DNA of 64,000 bases from Lutimonas halocynthiae (GTDB lineage Bacteria > Bacteroidota > Bacteroidia > Flavobacteriales > Flavobacteriaceae): assembly GCF_030409835.1 (NCBI RefSeq), contig NZ_JAUFQO010000016.1, positions 780,263-844,262 of the forward strand, written 5' to 3'. Made by a program: the position numbers and the translations under genes. The notes beneath the pieces are model-generated. The model saw only the letters and a list, made by a program, of their open reading frames with translations, was not told the origin of the DNA and made no database searches. Shown here piece by piece: positions 1-9,522 of the stretch. The first letter of the stretch is position 1. Each line of letters starts with the position of its first letter.

Positions 1-255
1 TTACTGGATATCCGAAGATATAATAAAGAATTGTTTGATACTTATCTGAAAAGAATACCTAAAGGTGTTTTGAAAAATATGCGTGAGTCAGACATATTCT
101 GGAAGCAATATGAAAATCCGTTTGAACCGCTTTTCAAAATTTTTTATGACAACTACCTTAAATATAACCAACATAAAGATGGATTAGAAAGCTATAATCA
201 AATTATGGGCCTGGTCATTTCTTTTGACAAATCTTATCCATTAAATTTTAATTGA
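1..255 (+). CDS. C-terminal end of an unrecognised protein (5' end outside window)
   Basis: The frame is open from base 1 to a stop at 253-255, giving the last 84 residues of a protein whose start lies outside the window. The piece is charged and rich in aromatic residues, with no membrane segment or motif that I recognise. A TTG at 31 could act as a start, but the frame stays open upstream of it, so a truncated 3' end is more likely. The -7-like box of the next gene begins immediately after its stop codon. I cannot assign a function. Confidence 0.55.
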   Translation, partial: LLDIRRYNKELFDTYLKRIPKGVLKNMRESDIFWKQYENPFEPLFKIFYDNYLKYNQHKDGLESYNQIMGLVISFDKSYPLNFN

Positions 256-263
256 TACATTTG
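256..263 (+). promoter_or_regulatory. putative -7 box for the amidohydrolase pair
   Basis: TACATTTG matches the Bacteroidota -7 consensus TAnnTTTG and lies 26 bases before the ATG at 290. I see no good TTTG at the usual 19-21 base spacing upstream, so the call rests on the -7 element alone. Confidence 0.4.
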
Positions 264-289
264 GTTGTACAATTCCATATTCTATTTAT

Positions 290-3241
290 ATGAAAAACCT
301 TTACATGCTTATCTTTTTGATGTGCACCATGGGGCTCACGGCCCAAGAATATTTTCCAAAAAACGATGGTGTTAAAACAGATAATCAAAACCATATCGTT
401 TTTACAAATGCCACAATTTATTTAGACCCTGATAATATTATTGAAAAGGGGAGTCTGTTAATCCAAAAAGGTAAAGTAGTTAACTCAGGTCAAAATATTA
501 GTATTCCTAAGAATGCCGTAATTATTGACCTAAAAGGTAAAAGTATATACCCTTCTTTTATTGATGTATACACAGACTTCGGTATAACATCACCAAAAGC
601 GGATTCAAATAAATCAAGCGCTGTTCAATATGACAGCAAGCGACAAGGGTATTATTGGAACGAACACATAATGCCTGAAAAAGCAGCTATCAACGCATTT
701 GAATTTGATGATAAAAAAGCAGCTGAATTATTAAAGGAAGGATTTGGTGTGGTGAACACGCATGACCTACAGGGAATTATTAGAGGAACTGGCGTTCTGG
801 TAGCTTTGAACACGAAGAGAACCAATAATGAACGAATTCTATCTTCGAAATCTGTGCAATACCTTTCTTTTGATAAAAGTAAGTTTTCAAAACAGTCTTA
901 CCCGAATTCATTAATGGGCAGTATGGCACTGCTAAGACAGACTTATCTCGATGCGTCCTGGTATGCGCAAGGATCTGTAAGCACAACAGATTTGTCTTTA
1001 GAAGCGCTTAATAATAACAAATCACAAAGGCAAATATTCTATGCCGGTAAAAAAAGAAATGCTCTTAGAGCACATCAAATAGCGCAGGAATTCGGATTAG
1101 AATATGTACTATTTGGCGGTGGTAATGAATATGAATTAATCGACAATATTAAAGCCACAAATGCGACCTATATTCTTCCGCTAAATTTCCCTAAACCATT
1201 CGATGTTGAAAATCCGTTTGAGACCGAATACATAAATCTTAGTGATATGCGAGATTGGAACCAGGCACCTGCCAACCCCGGCGTTATGGCCAGCAATGGT
1301 GTTTCTTTTGCCTTCTCATCTTATGGTTTAAAATCAGTGTCAGATTTCAAAAAACATATTTTAAAGAGTATTAAATATGGCTTGGATAAAAAAACCGCTC
1401 TAGCTGCATTAACAACTGTACCCGCAAAGATTCTGAATAAGACTGATAAATTGGGGCATTTGAACAAAGGCGCTTATGCTAATTTTATCATTACTTCGGG
1501 TGATCTCTTTAATGAAAAAACCATTATTTATGAAAATTGGGTGCAAGGAGAACCCTTTGTAATCAACTCATTGGATCAACTCAATATTGATGGTAAGTAC
1601 ACTTTTAAATTAGATCAAAAGGAATATGAATTGAGCATTGAAAACTCAGTTTCAAAACCTAAGATTACCATAAAATCAGATGACAAAGCTATCAGCAATA
1701 AATCAAGTTTCAAAAATAACTGGTTAAGTATCCATCTTGAAACAAATAAGGATCCAAAAGAATTCAACAGACTCCTGGCTTTAATTGAAGCCCCTGAAAC
1801 CATTCAAGGAACAGCTGTGAATAGTAATGGAATTAAAAATGTCTGGACAGTCTCTGAGAAAAAAGCGGATACGCTAAAAAAGAAAACTGAAGAACCTAAA
1901 GCTCCTTATTTGTCTCCTGTTACCTTTCCGAATAATGCTTATGGATTTGACACGCCTCCGGAACAGCAATCAATTTTATTTAAAAACGTAACTGTTTGGA
2001 CAAATGAAAACGAAGGCATTCTTGACAATACAGATGTCTTGGTTAAGGATGGTAAAATAAGTAAGATTGGTAAAAACCTTAAACCTGGAAAAGCAGAAGA
2101 AATAGATGGAACCGGAAAACACCTGACCTCAGGGATCATAGATGAGCATTCTCATATCGCCACTATTTCGACCAATGAATCAGGTCAGAATTCTACTGCT
2201 GAAGTAAGCATGAGCGATGCCCTCAATTTTGAAGACATTAACATTTACAGAAATTTAGCTGGTGGCGTTACCCAGGCACAAATTCTTCATGGTTCTGCAA
2301 ATCCTATAGGAGGAAGATCAGCAATCATCAAATTAAAATGGGGTGAGACTACTGAAGGATTGATTGATCAAGAAGCGCCAAAATTCATCAAATTCGCCTT
2401 GGGCGAAAACGTCAAACAATCTAATTGGGGCAGCTATTCAAGATTTCCCCAGACACGAATGGGAGTTGAACAGTTGTATGTAGATTATTTTCAAAGGGCC
2501 AAAGAGTATGATAAAATCAAAAAATCAGGGATAGCATATAGAAAAGATATCGAAATGGAAGTGCTTGCTGAAATACTCAATCGAGAGCGTTTTATTTCTT
2601 GTCATTCATACGTACAAAGTGAGATCAACATGTTGATGAAAGTTGCTGAACAATTTAACTTTAATGTAAATACTTTCACGCATATCTTAGAGGGTTATAA
2701 GGTTGCCGACAAAATGAAATTACACGGTGCCGGTGGTTCTACTTTTAGTGATTGGTGGGCTTATAAATATGAAGTCAATGATGCCATTCCTTACAATGCG
2801 GCTATCATGCACAGTCAAGGAGTTATAACTGCGATCAATTCTGATGATGCTGAGATGAGCAGAAGGTTAAATCAAGAAGCGGCTAAATCGATGAAATATG
2901 GAGGTGTTAGCGAAGAAGATGCCTGGAAATTTATCACACTTAACCCTGCCAAGCTCCTTCATATTGAAGATAGAGTTGGAAGTATTAAAGTGGGGAAAGA
3001 TGCAGATCTTGTACTCTGGACAGGCCATCCCTTATCAATTACGTCAAAAGCTGAGAAAACTTTAATTGAAGGGCGTGTTTATTTTGATCTTCAAAATGAC
3101 TTAGAAATGCGTAAAAAGATGAAGGTAGAAAAAAACAAATTAATCAGTTTGATGCTAACAGAAAAAAAAGAAGGCAGCGACACGCAAAAGGCTAAGAAAA
3201 AAGAAAGTAGAATCAATCACTGCGACACAGTTGATTTTTAA
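290..3241 (+). CDS. secreted amidohydrolase, tandem two-domain protein
   Basis: A 983-residue exported protein with an N-terminal signal peptide (hydrophobic residues 4-18, cleavage near TAQ). It carries two amidohydrolase-superfamily halves. The C-terminal half (about residues 580-950) has the metal-binding pattern: H620-S-H622 in DEHSHIA, later His residues in FISCHSY and FTHILEGY, and an Asp in NSDDAE, ending in the usual GSIKVGKDADLVLW strand. The N-terminal half (about 35-430) keeps the fold-like composition, but its HxH position reads Y94-T-D96, so it is probably non-catalytic. The substrate is unknown; the family includes imidazolonepropionase- and dipeptidase-like enzymes. It is followed after 9 bases by a second amidohydrolase gene, so the two are probably co-transcribed and may form a complex. 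Confidence 0.85.
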   Translation: MKNLYMLIFLMCTMGLTAQEYFPKNDGVKTDNQNHIVFTNATIYLDPDNIIEKGSLLIQKGKVVNSGQNISIPKNAVIIDLKGKSIYPSFIDVYTDFGITSPKADSNKSSAVQYDSKRQGYYWNEHIMPEKAAINAFEFDDKKAAELLKEGFGVVNTHDLQGIIRGTGVLVALNTKRTNNERILSSKSVQYLSFDKSKFSKQSYPNSLMGSMALLRQTYLDASWYAQGSVSTTDLSLEALNNNKSQRQIFYAGKKRNALRAHQIAQEFGLEYVLFGGGNEYELIDNIKATNATYILPLNFPKPFDVENPFETEYINLSDMRDWNQAPANPGVMASNGVSFAFSSYGLKSVSDFKKHILKSIKYGLDKKTALAALTTVPAKILNKTDKLGHLNKGAYANFIITSGDLFNEKTIIYENWVQGEPFVINSLDQLNIDGKYTFKLDQKEYELSIENSVSKPKITIKSDDKAISNKSSFKNNWLSIHLETNKDPKEFNRLLALIEAPETIQGTAVNSNGIKNVWTVSEKKADTLKKKTEEPKAPYLSPVTFPNNAYGFDTPPEQQSILFKNVTVWTNENEGILDNTDVLVKDGKISKIGKNLKPGKAEEIDGTGKHLTSGIIDEHSHIATISTNESGQNSTAEVSMSDALNFEDINIYRNLAGGVTQAQILHGSANPIGGRSAIIKLKWGETTEGLIDQEAPKFIKFALGENVKQSNWGSYSRFPQTRMGVEQLYVDYFQRAKEYDKIKKSGIAYRKDIEMEVLAEILNRERFISCHSYVQSEINMLMKVAEQFNFNVNTFTHILEGYKVADKMKLHGAGGSTFSDWWAYKYEVNDAIPYNAAIMHSQGVITAINSDDAEMSRRLNQEAAKSMKYGGVSEEDAWKFITLNPAKLLHIEDRVGSIKVGKDADLVLWTGHPLSITSKAEKTLIEGRVYFDLQNDLEMRKKMKVEKNKLISLMLTEKKEGSDTQKAKKKESRINHCDTVDF

Positions 3242-3250
3242 AAAGCAATT

Positions 3251-4555
3251 ATGAAAAATAGTTATATAAAATCAATAATGATTCTTGTTTTTTGCTCATT
3301 TACAGCAAACGCTCAACAGACCCCAGCCGGCGCCCAAAAAGAACTTATAAGTATCGTAGGCGCTACAGCGCATATTGGTAATGGCAATCTTATTAAAGAA
3401 GCAACTCTCATTTTTGAAAACGGGCTGATCAAAGAAATAGGAGCCGCTTCGGAAATTACACCGCAGGGCATCGTTATAGATGCGAAAGGCAAACATCTCT
3501 ACCCAGGATTTATCATTCCTAATTCGACTTTAGGCTTAGGGGAAATTGATGCTGTAAGAGCAACAATAGATGCTGATGAGATTGGAAGTATGTTACCTCA
3601 TATTAGAAGTCTCATTGCGTATAATGCAGAATCTAAGGTGGTAGAAAGTATGCGGCCCAATGGGGTGTTATTAGCTCAGATAACACCAAGAGGTGGTCGT
3701 ATTTCGGGAACCTCCTCTTTGGTTCAGTTAGATGCGTGGAACTGGGAAGACGCAGCCATCAAAGTAGATGATGGAATTCACATCAATTGGCCACAAACCT
3801 ATAAAAGTAAATATGAGTCATTTGGTCAGGTTGTAATCTCAGAGGCAAACGAGGATTACCTTAAACAGGTAAATGAGTTAAAGCACTTCTTGTTAAATGC
3901 TAAAGCCTACACTAAGAATGAGTCGAGTAAAGAACACCTTCCTTTTCAAGCCTCTAAAGGTATTTTTGACGGTATACAAAAAGTTTATGTTCATGTCAAA
4001 AGACAAAAAGGAATAATTGATGCCATAACCCTTATGAAATCGTTGGGGCTTGATCAAATTGTTTTGGTAGGTGCGGATGAAGCATACAAAACAATTGATC
4101 TGATCAAAAAGGAAAATGTTGCTGTACTTCTCAGACGAACACAGTCTCTCCCTCTTAATGAAGATGATGATTATGACCTTCCCTATAAAAATGCAGTGAC
4201 CTTAGTTGAAAACGATATCTTAGTAGGACTTGAAAACAGTGGGCAAATGGAAAGAATGAATTCCCGCAACCTTCCGTTTTATGCGGGCATAACCACAGGA
4301 TACGGGCTTACGTTTGAGGAGGCATTACAGCTTATAACTTTAAATACGGCAAGCATTCTAGGAATAGGGCAGCAATATGGTTCTCTTGAAAAAGGAAAGA
4401 GTGCGACATTGTTTATCAGTGAAGGTAATGCACTTGAAATGAATGGCAATATCATCGTCAAAGCTTATATAGATGGTCGTGACATCAGTTTAGAAACGCA
4501 TCAAACTAAACTTTGGAAGCGATATATGGACAAATATTCTCAAGCCTCAGAATAA
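3251..4555 (+). CDS. secreted amidohydrolase-like protein, metal site degenerate
   Basis: A 434-residue protein with a signal peptide (residues 1-21, ending ANAQQ). It has the amidohydrolase framework: an N-terminal beta-sandwich strand, YPGFI at 84-88, and the C-terminal LEKGKSATLFI strand. The HxH motif that should follow PGFI is N91-S-T93, and I see no convincing downstream metal ligands. It therefore looks like a catalytically dead partner of the preceding 983-residue protein, whose N-terminal half is degenerate in the same way. Being 9 bases downstream, it is almost certainly translated from the same mRNA. A structural or substrate-binding role is inference. Confidence 0.75.
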   Translation: MKNSYIKSIMILVFCSFTANAQQTPAGAQKELISIVGATAHIGNGNLIKEATLIFENGLIKEIGAASEITPQGIVIDAKGKHLYPGFIIPNSTLGLGEIDAVRATIDADEIGSMLPHIRSLIAYNAESKVVESMRPNGVLLAQITPRGGRISGTSSLVQLDAWNWEDAAIKVDDGIHINWPQTYKSKYESFGQVVISEANEDYLKQVNELKHFLLNAKAYTKNESSKEHLPFQASKGIFDGIQKVYVHVKRQKGIIDAITLMKSLGLDQIVLVGADEAYKTIDLIKKENVAVLLRRTQSLPLNEDDDYDLPYKNAVTLVENDILVGLENSGQMERMNSRNLPFYAGITTGYGLTFEEALQLITLNTASILGIGQQYGSLEKGKSATLFISEGNALEMNGNIIVKAYIDGRDISLETHQTKLWKRYMDKYSQASE

Positions 4556-4595
4556 GCAATAAGAATTGATTCATTTCAATTAGATACTATTATAT

Positions 4596-5417
4596 ATGAT
4601 CAAAGAAATCTCAAGCCTGCAAAATGACCTCGTAAAGGAGATTGTTCAATTACAGGAAAAATCCAGAACAAGAAAAAAGCTGGGTTTGTTCGTTATTGAA
4701 GGTCAGCGTGAGATTAAATTAGCAATTGAAGGTGCTTATAAATTGAAACAAATATTATTTTGTGAAGACATCATTTCAAAAAATGAAATTGATCAATTAA
4801 TCATCGCTACTGACCAAAAGGAACCGCCTGTATTAATAAGAATATCTATTCAAGTCTACCAGAAGATCGCACATCGAAAAACCACTGAAGGTGTCGTAGC
4901 TGTGGCTGAATCAAAAGAATTATCTCTTAGGGGTTTAGAACTTAAGAATGATTGTTTGGTGCTCATTGCCGAAGCTTCGGAAAAACCTGGCAATATTGGC
5001 GCCTTATTGAGAACGGCAGATGCAGCAAACTTAGATGCCGTTATCATTGCGAATCCTAAAACGGATTTTTATAATCCAAATATTATTCGCTCAAGTGTAG
5101 GCTGCGTCTTTACGAATCAAATCGCCCAAGGCAGTACAGATGAAATACTCGACCTATTGAAGGAAAAAAAGATCAATATTTATGCCGCTGCACTTGACAA
5201 AAGGAGTTTACCATATCATCAAATGGATTATACCAAAGCCTCAGCTATAGTTGTTGGTACAGAAGCTACCGGGCTAAGCGAACAATGGATGGTAAACGCA
5301 AAGAAAAACATCATCATTCCTATGCAAGGAAAAATAGATTCACTTAATGTATCGGTTTCCGCTGCAATTGTTATTTTTGAAGCCAAAAGACAAAGAAATT
5401 TCGGTCTGTCGAAATAA
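4596..5417 (+). CDS. TrmH/SpoU-family RNA 2'-O-methyltransferase
   Basis: A 273-residue SPOUT-class methyltransferase that transfers a methyl group from S-adenosylmethionine to a ribose in rRNA or tRNA. The N-terminal 90 residues form the substrate-binding part seen in RlmB-like enzymes (FVIEGQREI). The three SpoU motifs are present in order: EKPGNIGALLRTADA with the catalytic Arg, then VVGTEATGLS, then the knot-forming IDSLNVSVSAAI. The exact target nucleotide cannot be read from the sequence. Its stop TAA shares one base with the ATG of the next gene, indicating translational coupling. Confidence 0.88.
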   Translation: MIKEISSLQNDLVKEIVQLQEKSRTRKKLGLFVIEGQREIKLAIEGAYKLKQILFCEDIISKNEIDQLIIATDQKEPPVLIRISIQVYQKIAHRKTTEGVVAVAESKELSLRGLELKNDCLVLIAEASEKPGNIGALLRTADAANLDAVIIANPKTDFYNPNIIRSSVGCVFTNQIAQGSTDEILDLLKEKKINIYAAALDKRSLPYHQMDYTKASAIVVGTEATGLSEQWMVNAKKNIIIPMQGKIDSLNVSVSAAIVIFEAKRQRNFGLSK

Positions 5418-6679
5418 TGCAGTATGAATTAATCCCACAGGATAAAATGAACCCACAATTTTTATTTTATATTATTATCGCAATTCTCGTTATAGATTTT
5501 GCTATCGACAAGATTATCAGCTATTTGAATGCTAAACATTTTGACGATAAAATTCCGAATGAACTAACCGATGTTTATAATGAGAAGGAATACCTTAAAT
5601 CGCAGGCCTATAAAAAAGAAAACTACCGCTTCTCTCTTTTAAAAAGTGGTTTCACCATGATCCTGACCCTGTTCTTCTTTATTTTGGAAGGCTTTGCCTG
5701 GGTCGATAATTTTTCAAGAAGCTATAGTTCCAATGAAATAACTGTAGCCCTTATTTTTTTTGGTATTATCATGATTGGAAGCGAAATATTAAGTATCCCA
5801 TTTACCTATTATCACACTTTTGTTATAGAAGAAAAATATGGCTTTAACAAAACCTCTAAACGCCTCTTTATTACTGACAAATTAAAAGGTTTGTTACTTA
5901 GCGCCACTATCGGCGGCGGTGTTTTAGCAATTATAATCTGGTTCTATCAAATGACCGGCGATGACTTTTGGGTCTATACCTGGATGTTTATTGGTGCTTT
6001 TACCATATTTATCACTATGTTTTATTCGTCTTTGATCGTGCCTCTTTTCAACAAACAAAGCCCACTTGAGGAAGGTGAATTAAAAGATGCCATCTTTGCG
6101 TTTTCCAAAAAGACAGGTTTTACGTTGAACAATATTTATGTTATTGATGGATCTAAGAGATCAACAAAGGCAAATGCCTATTTTTCAGGTTTTGGAGCAA
6201 AAAAGAGAATAGTTCTTTATGACACTTTAATAAACGATCTTAATACGGACGAAATCGTTGCCGTTCTGGCACATGAAATTGGTCATTATAAAAAGAAACA
6301 TGTACTAATTAATATGGTGCTTTCCTTATTGGTAACAGGAATCACACTTTACATTTTTTCTTTATTGATAAATAATGCTTTGTTATCAAGTGCACTTTCT
6401 GTTGATATCCCAAGCTTTCATATTGGTCTTATCACATTTGGAATTCTCTATAGTCCTATTTCAGAGATTACTGGAATATTCATGAATATGATCTCGAGAA
6501 AATTTGAATACCAGGCAGATGATTTTGCCAAGAATCAATTTAATGGATCTTCCCTTGTCTCATCGCTTAAAAAACTATCGAAAAATAGTTTGAGTAATTT
6601 AACGCCTCATAAGGCTAGCGTGTTTATCCACTACTCACACCCTACTCTTCTTCAGAGAGTTAGAAACCTTACTGCTTAA
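5417..6679 (+). CDS. M48 family zinc metalloprotease (Ste24/CAAX prenyl protease type)
   Basis: A 420-residue integral membrane peptidase. Hydrophobic segments lie near residues 14-28, 75-95, 105-125, 155-180, 190-210, 300-320 and 335-355. The zinc site is H286-E-I-G-H290, with the third ligand E364 in EYQADDFA. This is the Ste24-like arrangement of an N-terminal multi-spanning part followed by the catalytic domain, rather than the short HtpX form. Bacteria lack CAAX prenylation, so a role in membrane protein quality control is the likelier job. The ATG overlaps the upstream stop codon by one base; a second Met at residue 11 is an alternative start. Confidence 0.85.
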   Translation: MQYELIPQDKMNPQFLFYIIIAILVIDFAIDKIISYLNAKHFDDKIPNELTDVYNEKEYLKSQAYKKENYRFSLLKSGFTMILTLFFFILEGFAWVDNFSRSYSSNEITVALIFFGIIMIGSEILSIPFTYYHTFVIEEKYGFNKTSKRLFITDKLKGLLLSATIGGGVLAIIIWFYQMTGDDFWVYTWMFIGAFTIFITMFYSSLIVPLFNKQSPLEEGELKDAIFAFSKKTGFTLNNIYVIDGSKRSTKANAYFSGFGAKKRIVLYDTLINDLNTDEIVAVLAHEIGHYKKKHVLINMVLSLLVTGITLYIFSLLINNALLSSALSVDIPSFHIGLITFGILYSPISEITGIFMNMISRKFEYQADDFAKNQFNGSSLVSSLKKLSKNSLSNLTPHKASVFIHYSHPTLLQRVRNLTA

Positions 6680-6758
6680 TTTTCAAGCTTTACTTAAGAG
6701 CCTGTATTTGCTGTTTAAAAAACTTGTTAGTTACTTTCCTTTATAGTATTTTTAAACT

Positions 6759-8975
6759 ATGGCGTATACAGCAACCATAGACCAAGAAAAAAAAGAAATA
6801 GCGAGTCGTTACAAAGACATGCTGAAGGATACATACCAAACCTTGTCTAACGAAGACAAGCTCCTAATTCGCAAAGCTTTTGATATTTCCGCTGATGCTC
6901 ACAAGGATCAACGAAGAAAGACTGGCGAACCTTATATATATCACCCTATAGCTGTAGCAAAGATTGTAGCTAATGAAATTGGATTGGGCGCCTATTCAAT
7001 TGCTTCTGCTCTTTTACATGATGTGGTTGAGGATACTGACTATACTTTTGCCGACATCGAACAGCTTTTTGGGAAGACCATTTCAAGGATTGTAAATGGT
7101 TTAACTAAAATATCCAGATTGCAGAAAGATCAGGATGTATCGATTCAAGCCGAAAACTTCAGAAAAATGTTACTCACCCTTAATGATGACGTTAGGGTAA
7201 TTCTGATAAAGATCGCAGACAGGCTGCATAACATGCAGACACTGGACTCAATGAGAGAAGATAAACAAGTGAAAATTGCTTCCGAAACGCTGTTCATCTA
7301 TGCACCTTTAGCCCATCGATTAGGCTTATATAATATTAAAACACAACTTGAAGACCTAGGGCTTAAGTATACTGAAAATGAAGTTTATACAGATATAAGA
7401 AATAAAATTTCAGAAAGCAAAGAGGAACAAAAGATCTATATTAATAGTTTTACAAAGACGATCAAAGATTCTTTGGATAAAGAAGGCTTCAATTATACCA
7501 TCAAGGGACGCACTAAATCTATCTATTCTATAAGAAGAAAAATGGTAAATCAAGGGGTGTCTTTCGATGAAGTCTATGATAAATTTGCAATACGAATCGT
7601 ATATAAGTCAATTCTAAAAGATGAGAAATTTGATGCCTGGAAAATTTATTCAATCGTTACAGATCATTTTAGCCCTAATCCGAACAGGCTGCGTGACTGG
7701 ATAACCCAGCCCAAAACTACCGGTTATGAATCTTTGCACACCACTGTTATGGGCCCAAAAGGTAAGTGGGTTGAAATTCAAATAAGATCGAGTCGAATGG
7801 ACGAGATTGCTGAGAAGGGATATGCAGCTCATTTCAGATACAAACATGGCTCACAAAAGGAAAGCGGACTTGAAGAGTGGCTTAACAAATTAAGAGAATC
7901 ACTTGAAAATCCGGATGTAAATGCTGTCGATTTTGTAGAACAATTCAAACTAAATTTATACGCAAAAGAGATTTATGTATTTACACCTAACGGTGATATA
8001 AAATCATTGCCTAAAGGCGCAACAGCCCTTGATTTTGCCTTTGCTATTCACACCGAGGTTGGTATGCGATGCAGGGCTGCAAAAGTGAATAGCAGGTTAA
8101 CACAAATCAGTAAGGAGCTTCACAGTGGTGATCAAGTAGAGATTATCACCTCTAAAAATCAAAAACCTAAACTGGCCTGGCTTGATATAGTAAAAACAGC
8201 AAGGGCCAAATCTCGTATCAAAAGTATTCTAAAAGATGAGCATAAACTTATTGCCAAGGAAGGAAGAGAAACGCTAGAAAGGAAATTACGTCATTTAAAG
8301 ATTAAGTTAAATGAGAAAACCATTAATGAATTGGTGAATTTCTTTAAACTTAAAACAAGTTTTGATTTATTTTACAAAATTGGAAACGGGAGTATTGACA
8401 ACCAACAACTGAAAAAATATGCCAGTCAGCGGTCAAATGTTTTGATGCATTTTTTGAAGAGCCGGATGAACCGCTCTACTGCGTCAAAGGATGACAAGAT
8501 AAAAGAAGAGGTCACTGCCGACTATGATATGCTTGTTTTTGGGAGGGAAGAGGAGAAACTTAAATACAGTCTTTCAAAATGTTGTAATCCAATACCAGGT
8601 GACTCTGTATTTGGCTTTGTTACCATAAAAGAAGGGATAAAAGTGCATAAACACAATTGTCCAAATGCCCTTAGTATGCAATCTCAATATGCTTACAGAG
8701 TAATTTCAGCTAAATGGATTGACTCATCTCATCAAGGATTCAAAGCTACATTGGAGATAACAGGGGTTGACAATTTAGGATTGGTAAATGAAGTGACAAA
8801 GGTGATCTCAGGGATTCTGAACGTAAATATTCACAGTATAAATATCTCAGGGGATGAAGGCTTCTTTCACGGGATGATTACTGTACACATAAATAACAAC
8901 AAACAATTAAACAATCTGATTCAAAAACTTTTAAAGATTGACGGCATTGAAAAAGTAACAAGAAATACCAATTAA
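6759..8975 (+). CDS. rel: bifunctional (p)ppGpp synthetase/hydrolase, Rel/SpoT family
   Basis: A 738-residue protein of full Rel length. The domains in order are: HD hydrolase (about 45-200, H87-D88 in LLHDVVEDTD); synthetase (about 245-365, with GYESLHTTVMG and EIQIRSSRMDEIAE); TGS (about 405-465, FTPNGDIKSLPKGATALDF); a helical and zinc-finger-like region (KCCNPIPGD); and a C-terminal ACT domain (about 660-735). The intact HD motif argues that it both makes and degrades the alarmone. It would be the stringent-response enzyme acting with ribosomes and the cytosolic nucleotide pool. It lies 79 bases after the protease gene and is followed by the Fur-family gene, which has its own promoter. 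Confidence 0.95.
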   Translation: MAYTATIDQEKKEIASRYKDMLKDTYQTLSNEDKLLIRKAFDISADAHKDQRRKTGEPYIYHPIAVAKIVANEIGLGAYSIASALLHDVVEDTDYTFADIEQLFGKTISRIVNGLTKISRLQKDQDVSIQAENFRKMLLTLNDDVRVILIKIADRLHNMQTLDSMREDKQVKIASETLFIYAPLAHRLGLYNIKTQLEDLGLKYTENEVYTDIRNKISESKEEQKIYINSFTKTIKDSLDKEGFNYTIKGRTKSIYSIRRKMVNQGVSFDEVYDKFAIRIVYKSILKDEKFDAWKIYSIVTDHFSPNPNRLRDWITQPKTTGYESLHTTVMGPKGKWVEIQIRSSRMDEIAEKGYAAHFRYKHGSQKESGLEEWLNKLRESLENPDVNAVDFVEQFKLNLYAKEIYVFTPNGDIKSLPKGATALDFAFAIHTEVGMRCRAAKVNSRLTQISKELHSGDQVEIITSKNQKPKLAWLDIVKTARAKSRIKSILKDEHKLIAKEGRETLERKLRHLKIKLNEKTINELVNFFKLKTSFDLFYKIGNGSIDNQQLKKYASQRSNVLMHFLKSRMNRSTASKDDKIKEEVTADYDMLVFGREEEKLKYSLSKCCNPIPGDSVFGFVTIKEGIKVHKHNCPNALSMQSQYAYRVISAKWIDSSHQGFKATLEITGVDNLGLVNEVTKVISGILNVNIHSINISGDEGFFHGMITVHINNNKQLNNLIQKLLKIDGIEKVTRNTN

Positions 8976-9023
8976 AATCTTACTTTTTTTGTATTTATTT
9001 CGCTTTAATGTGGGGATAAAATG

Positions 9024-9032
9024 TAACTTTGC
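9024..9032 (+). promoter_or_regulatory. -7 box of the Fur-family gene
   Basis: TAACTTTGC fits the Bacteroidota TAnnTTTG element and sits 26 bases before the ATG at 9059. It overlaps an in-frame TTG at 9029, which argues against that TTG being the start codon. The -33 region is not clear. Confidence 0.5.
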
Positions 9033-9058
9033 AAAGCAAGAACCAGGATTCTATTTAC

Positions 9059-9505
9059 ATGGATAATAGTCAAAATCAGGAAACAGTTAAAAACTTCTTT
9101 ACCAAGTTTTTAGAGGATAATAATCACAGGAAAACTCCCGAAAGATTCGCTATACTTCAAGAAATATATGATAACGATGATCACTTTGATATCGAGACAT
9201 TATATATTGAAATGAAAAATAAGAATTACCGCGTGAGTAGGGCTACCTTATACAATACGATAGAATTGCTTCTGGAATGCAGACTCGTAAGACGTCATCA
9301 ATTTGGCCAAAATCAGGCTCATTATGAGAAATCTTATTTTAACAAACAACATGATCATGTCATCTTGACTGATACCGGTGAAGTAATTGAATTTTGTGAT
9401 CCTAGAATTGAAAACATCAAAAAATCTATTGAAGAAGTATTTGATGTTAAAATCGATAGTCACTCTCTTTACTTTTATGGGGAAAAGAACAAAACAGCTA
9501 AATAA
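9059..9505 (+). CDS. Fur-family metal-dependent transcriptional repressor
   Basis: A 148-residue winged-helix regulator. The DNA-binding half includes [14 protein letters not shown] and the recognition helix region [15 protein letters not shown] (58-72). The dimerisation half keeps the metal ligands H42 in NDDHFD and H98-D-H100. The structural zinc site of typical Fur and PerR proteins (two CxxC pairs) is missing: the first pair position reads LTDTGE and no cysteines follow at the C terminus; only C113 remains nearby. Fur, Zur and PerR cannot be told apart here. The ATG at 9059 is chosen because the upstream TTG at 9029 lies inside the promoter. purA starts 17 bases downstream, so the two are probably co-transcribed. 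Confidence 0.85.
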   Translation: MDNSQNQETVKNFFTKFLEDNNHRKTPERFAILQEIYDNDDHFDIETLYIEMKNKNYRVSRATLYNTIELLLECRLVRRHQFGQNQAHYEKSYFNKQHDHVILTDTGEVIEFCDPRIENIKKSIEEVFDVKIDSHSLYFYGEKNKTAK

Positions 9506-9522
9506 CTTATAAATATTATTAA

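Noticed and set aside
6724-6754. TTG-N20-TATTTTTA as a promoter for rel
   Set aside because: The implied transcription start would lie at or after the ATG at 6759, which would need a leaderless message; not strong enough to list.
9029-9058. TTG start extending the Fur-family protein by 10 residues
   Set aside because: The TTG lies inside the TAACTTTGC promoter element, so it would not be transcribed; the ATG at 9059 gives a normal N terminus.
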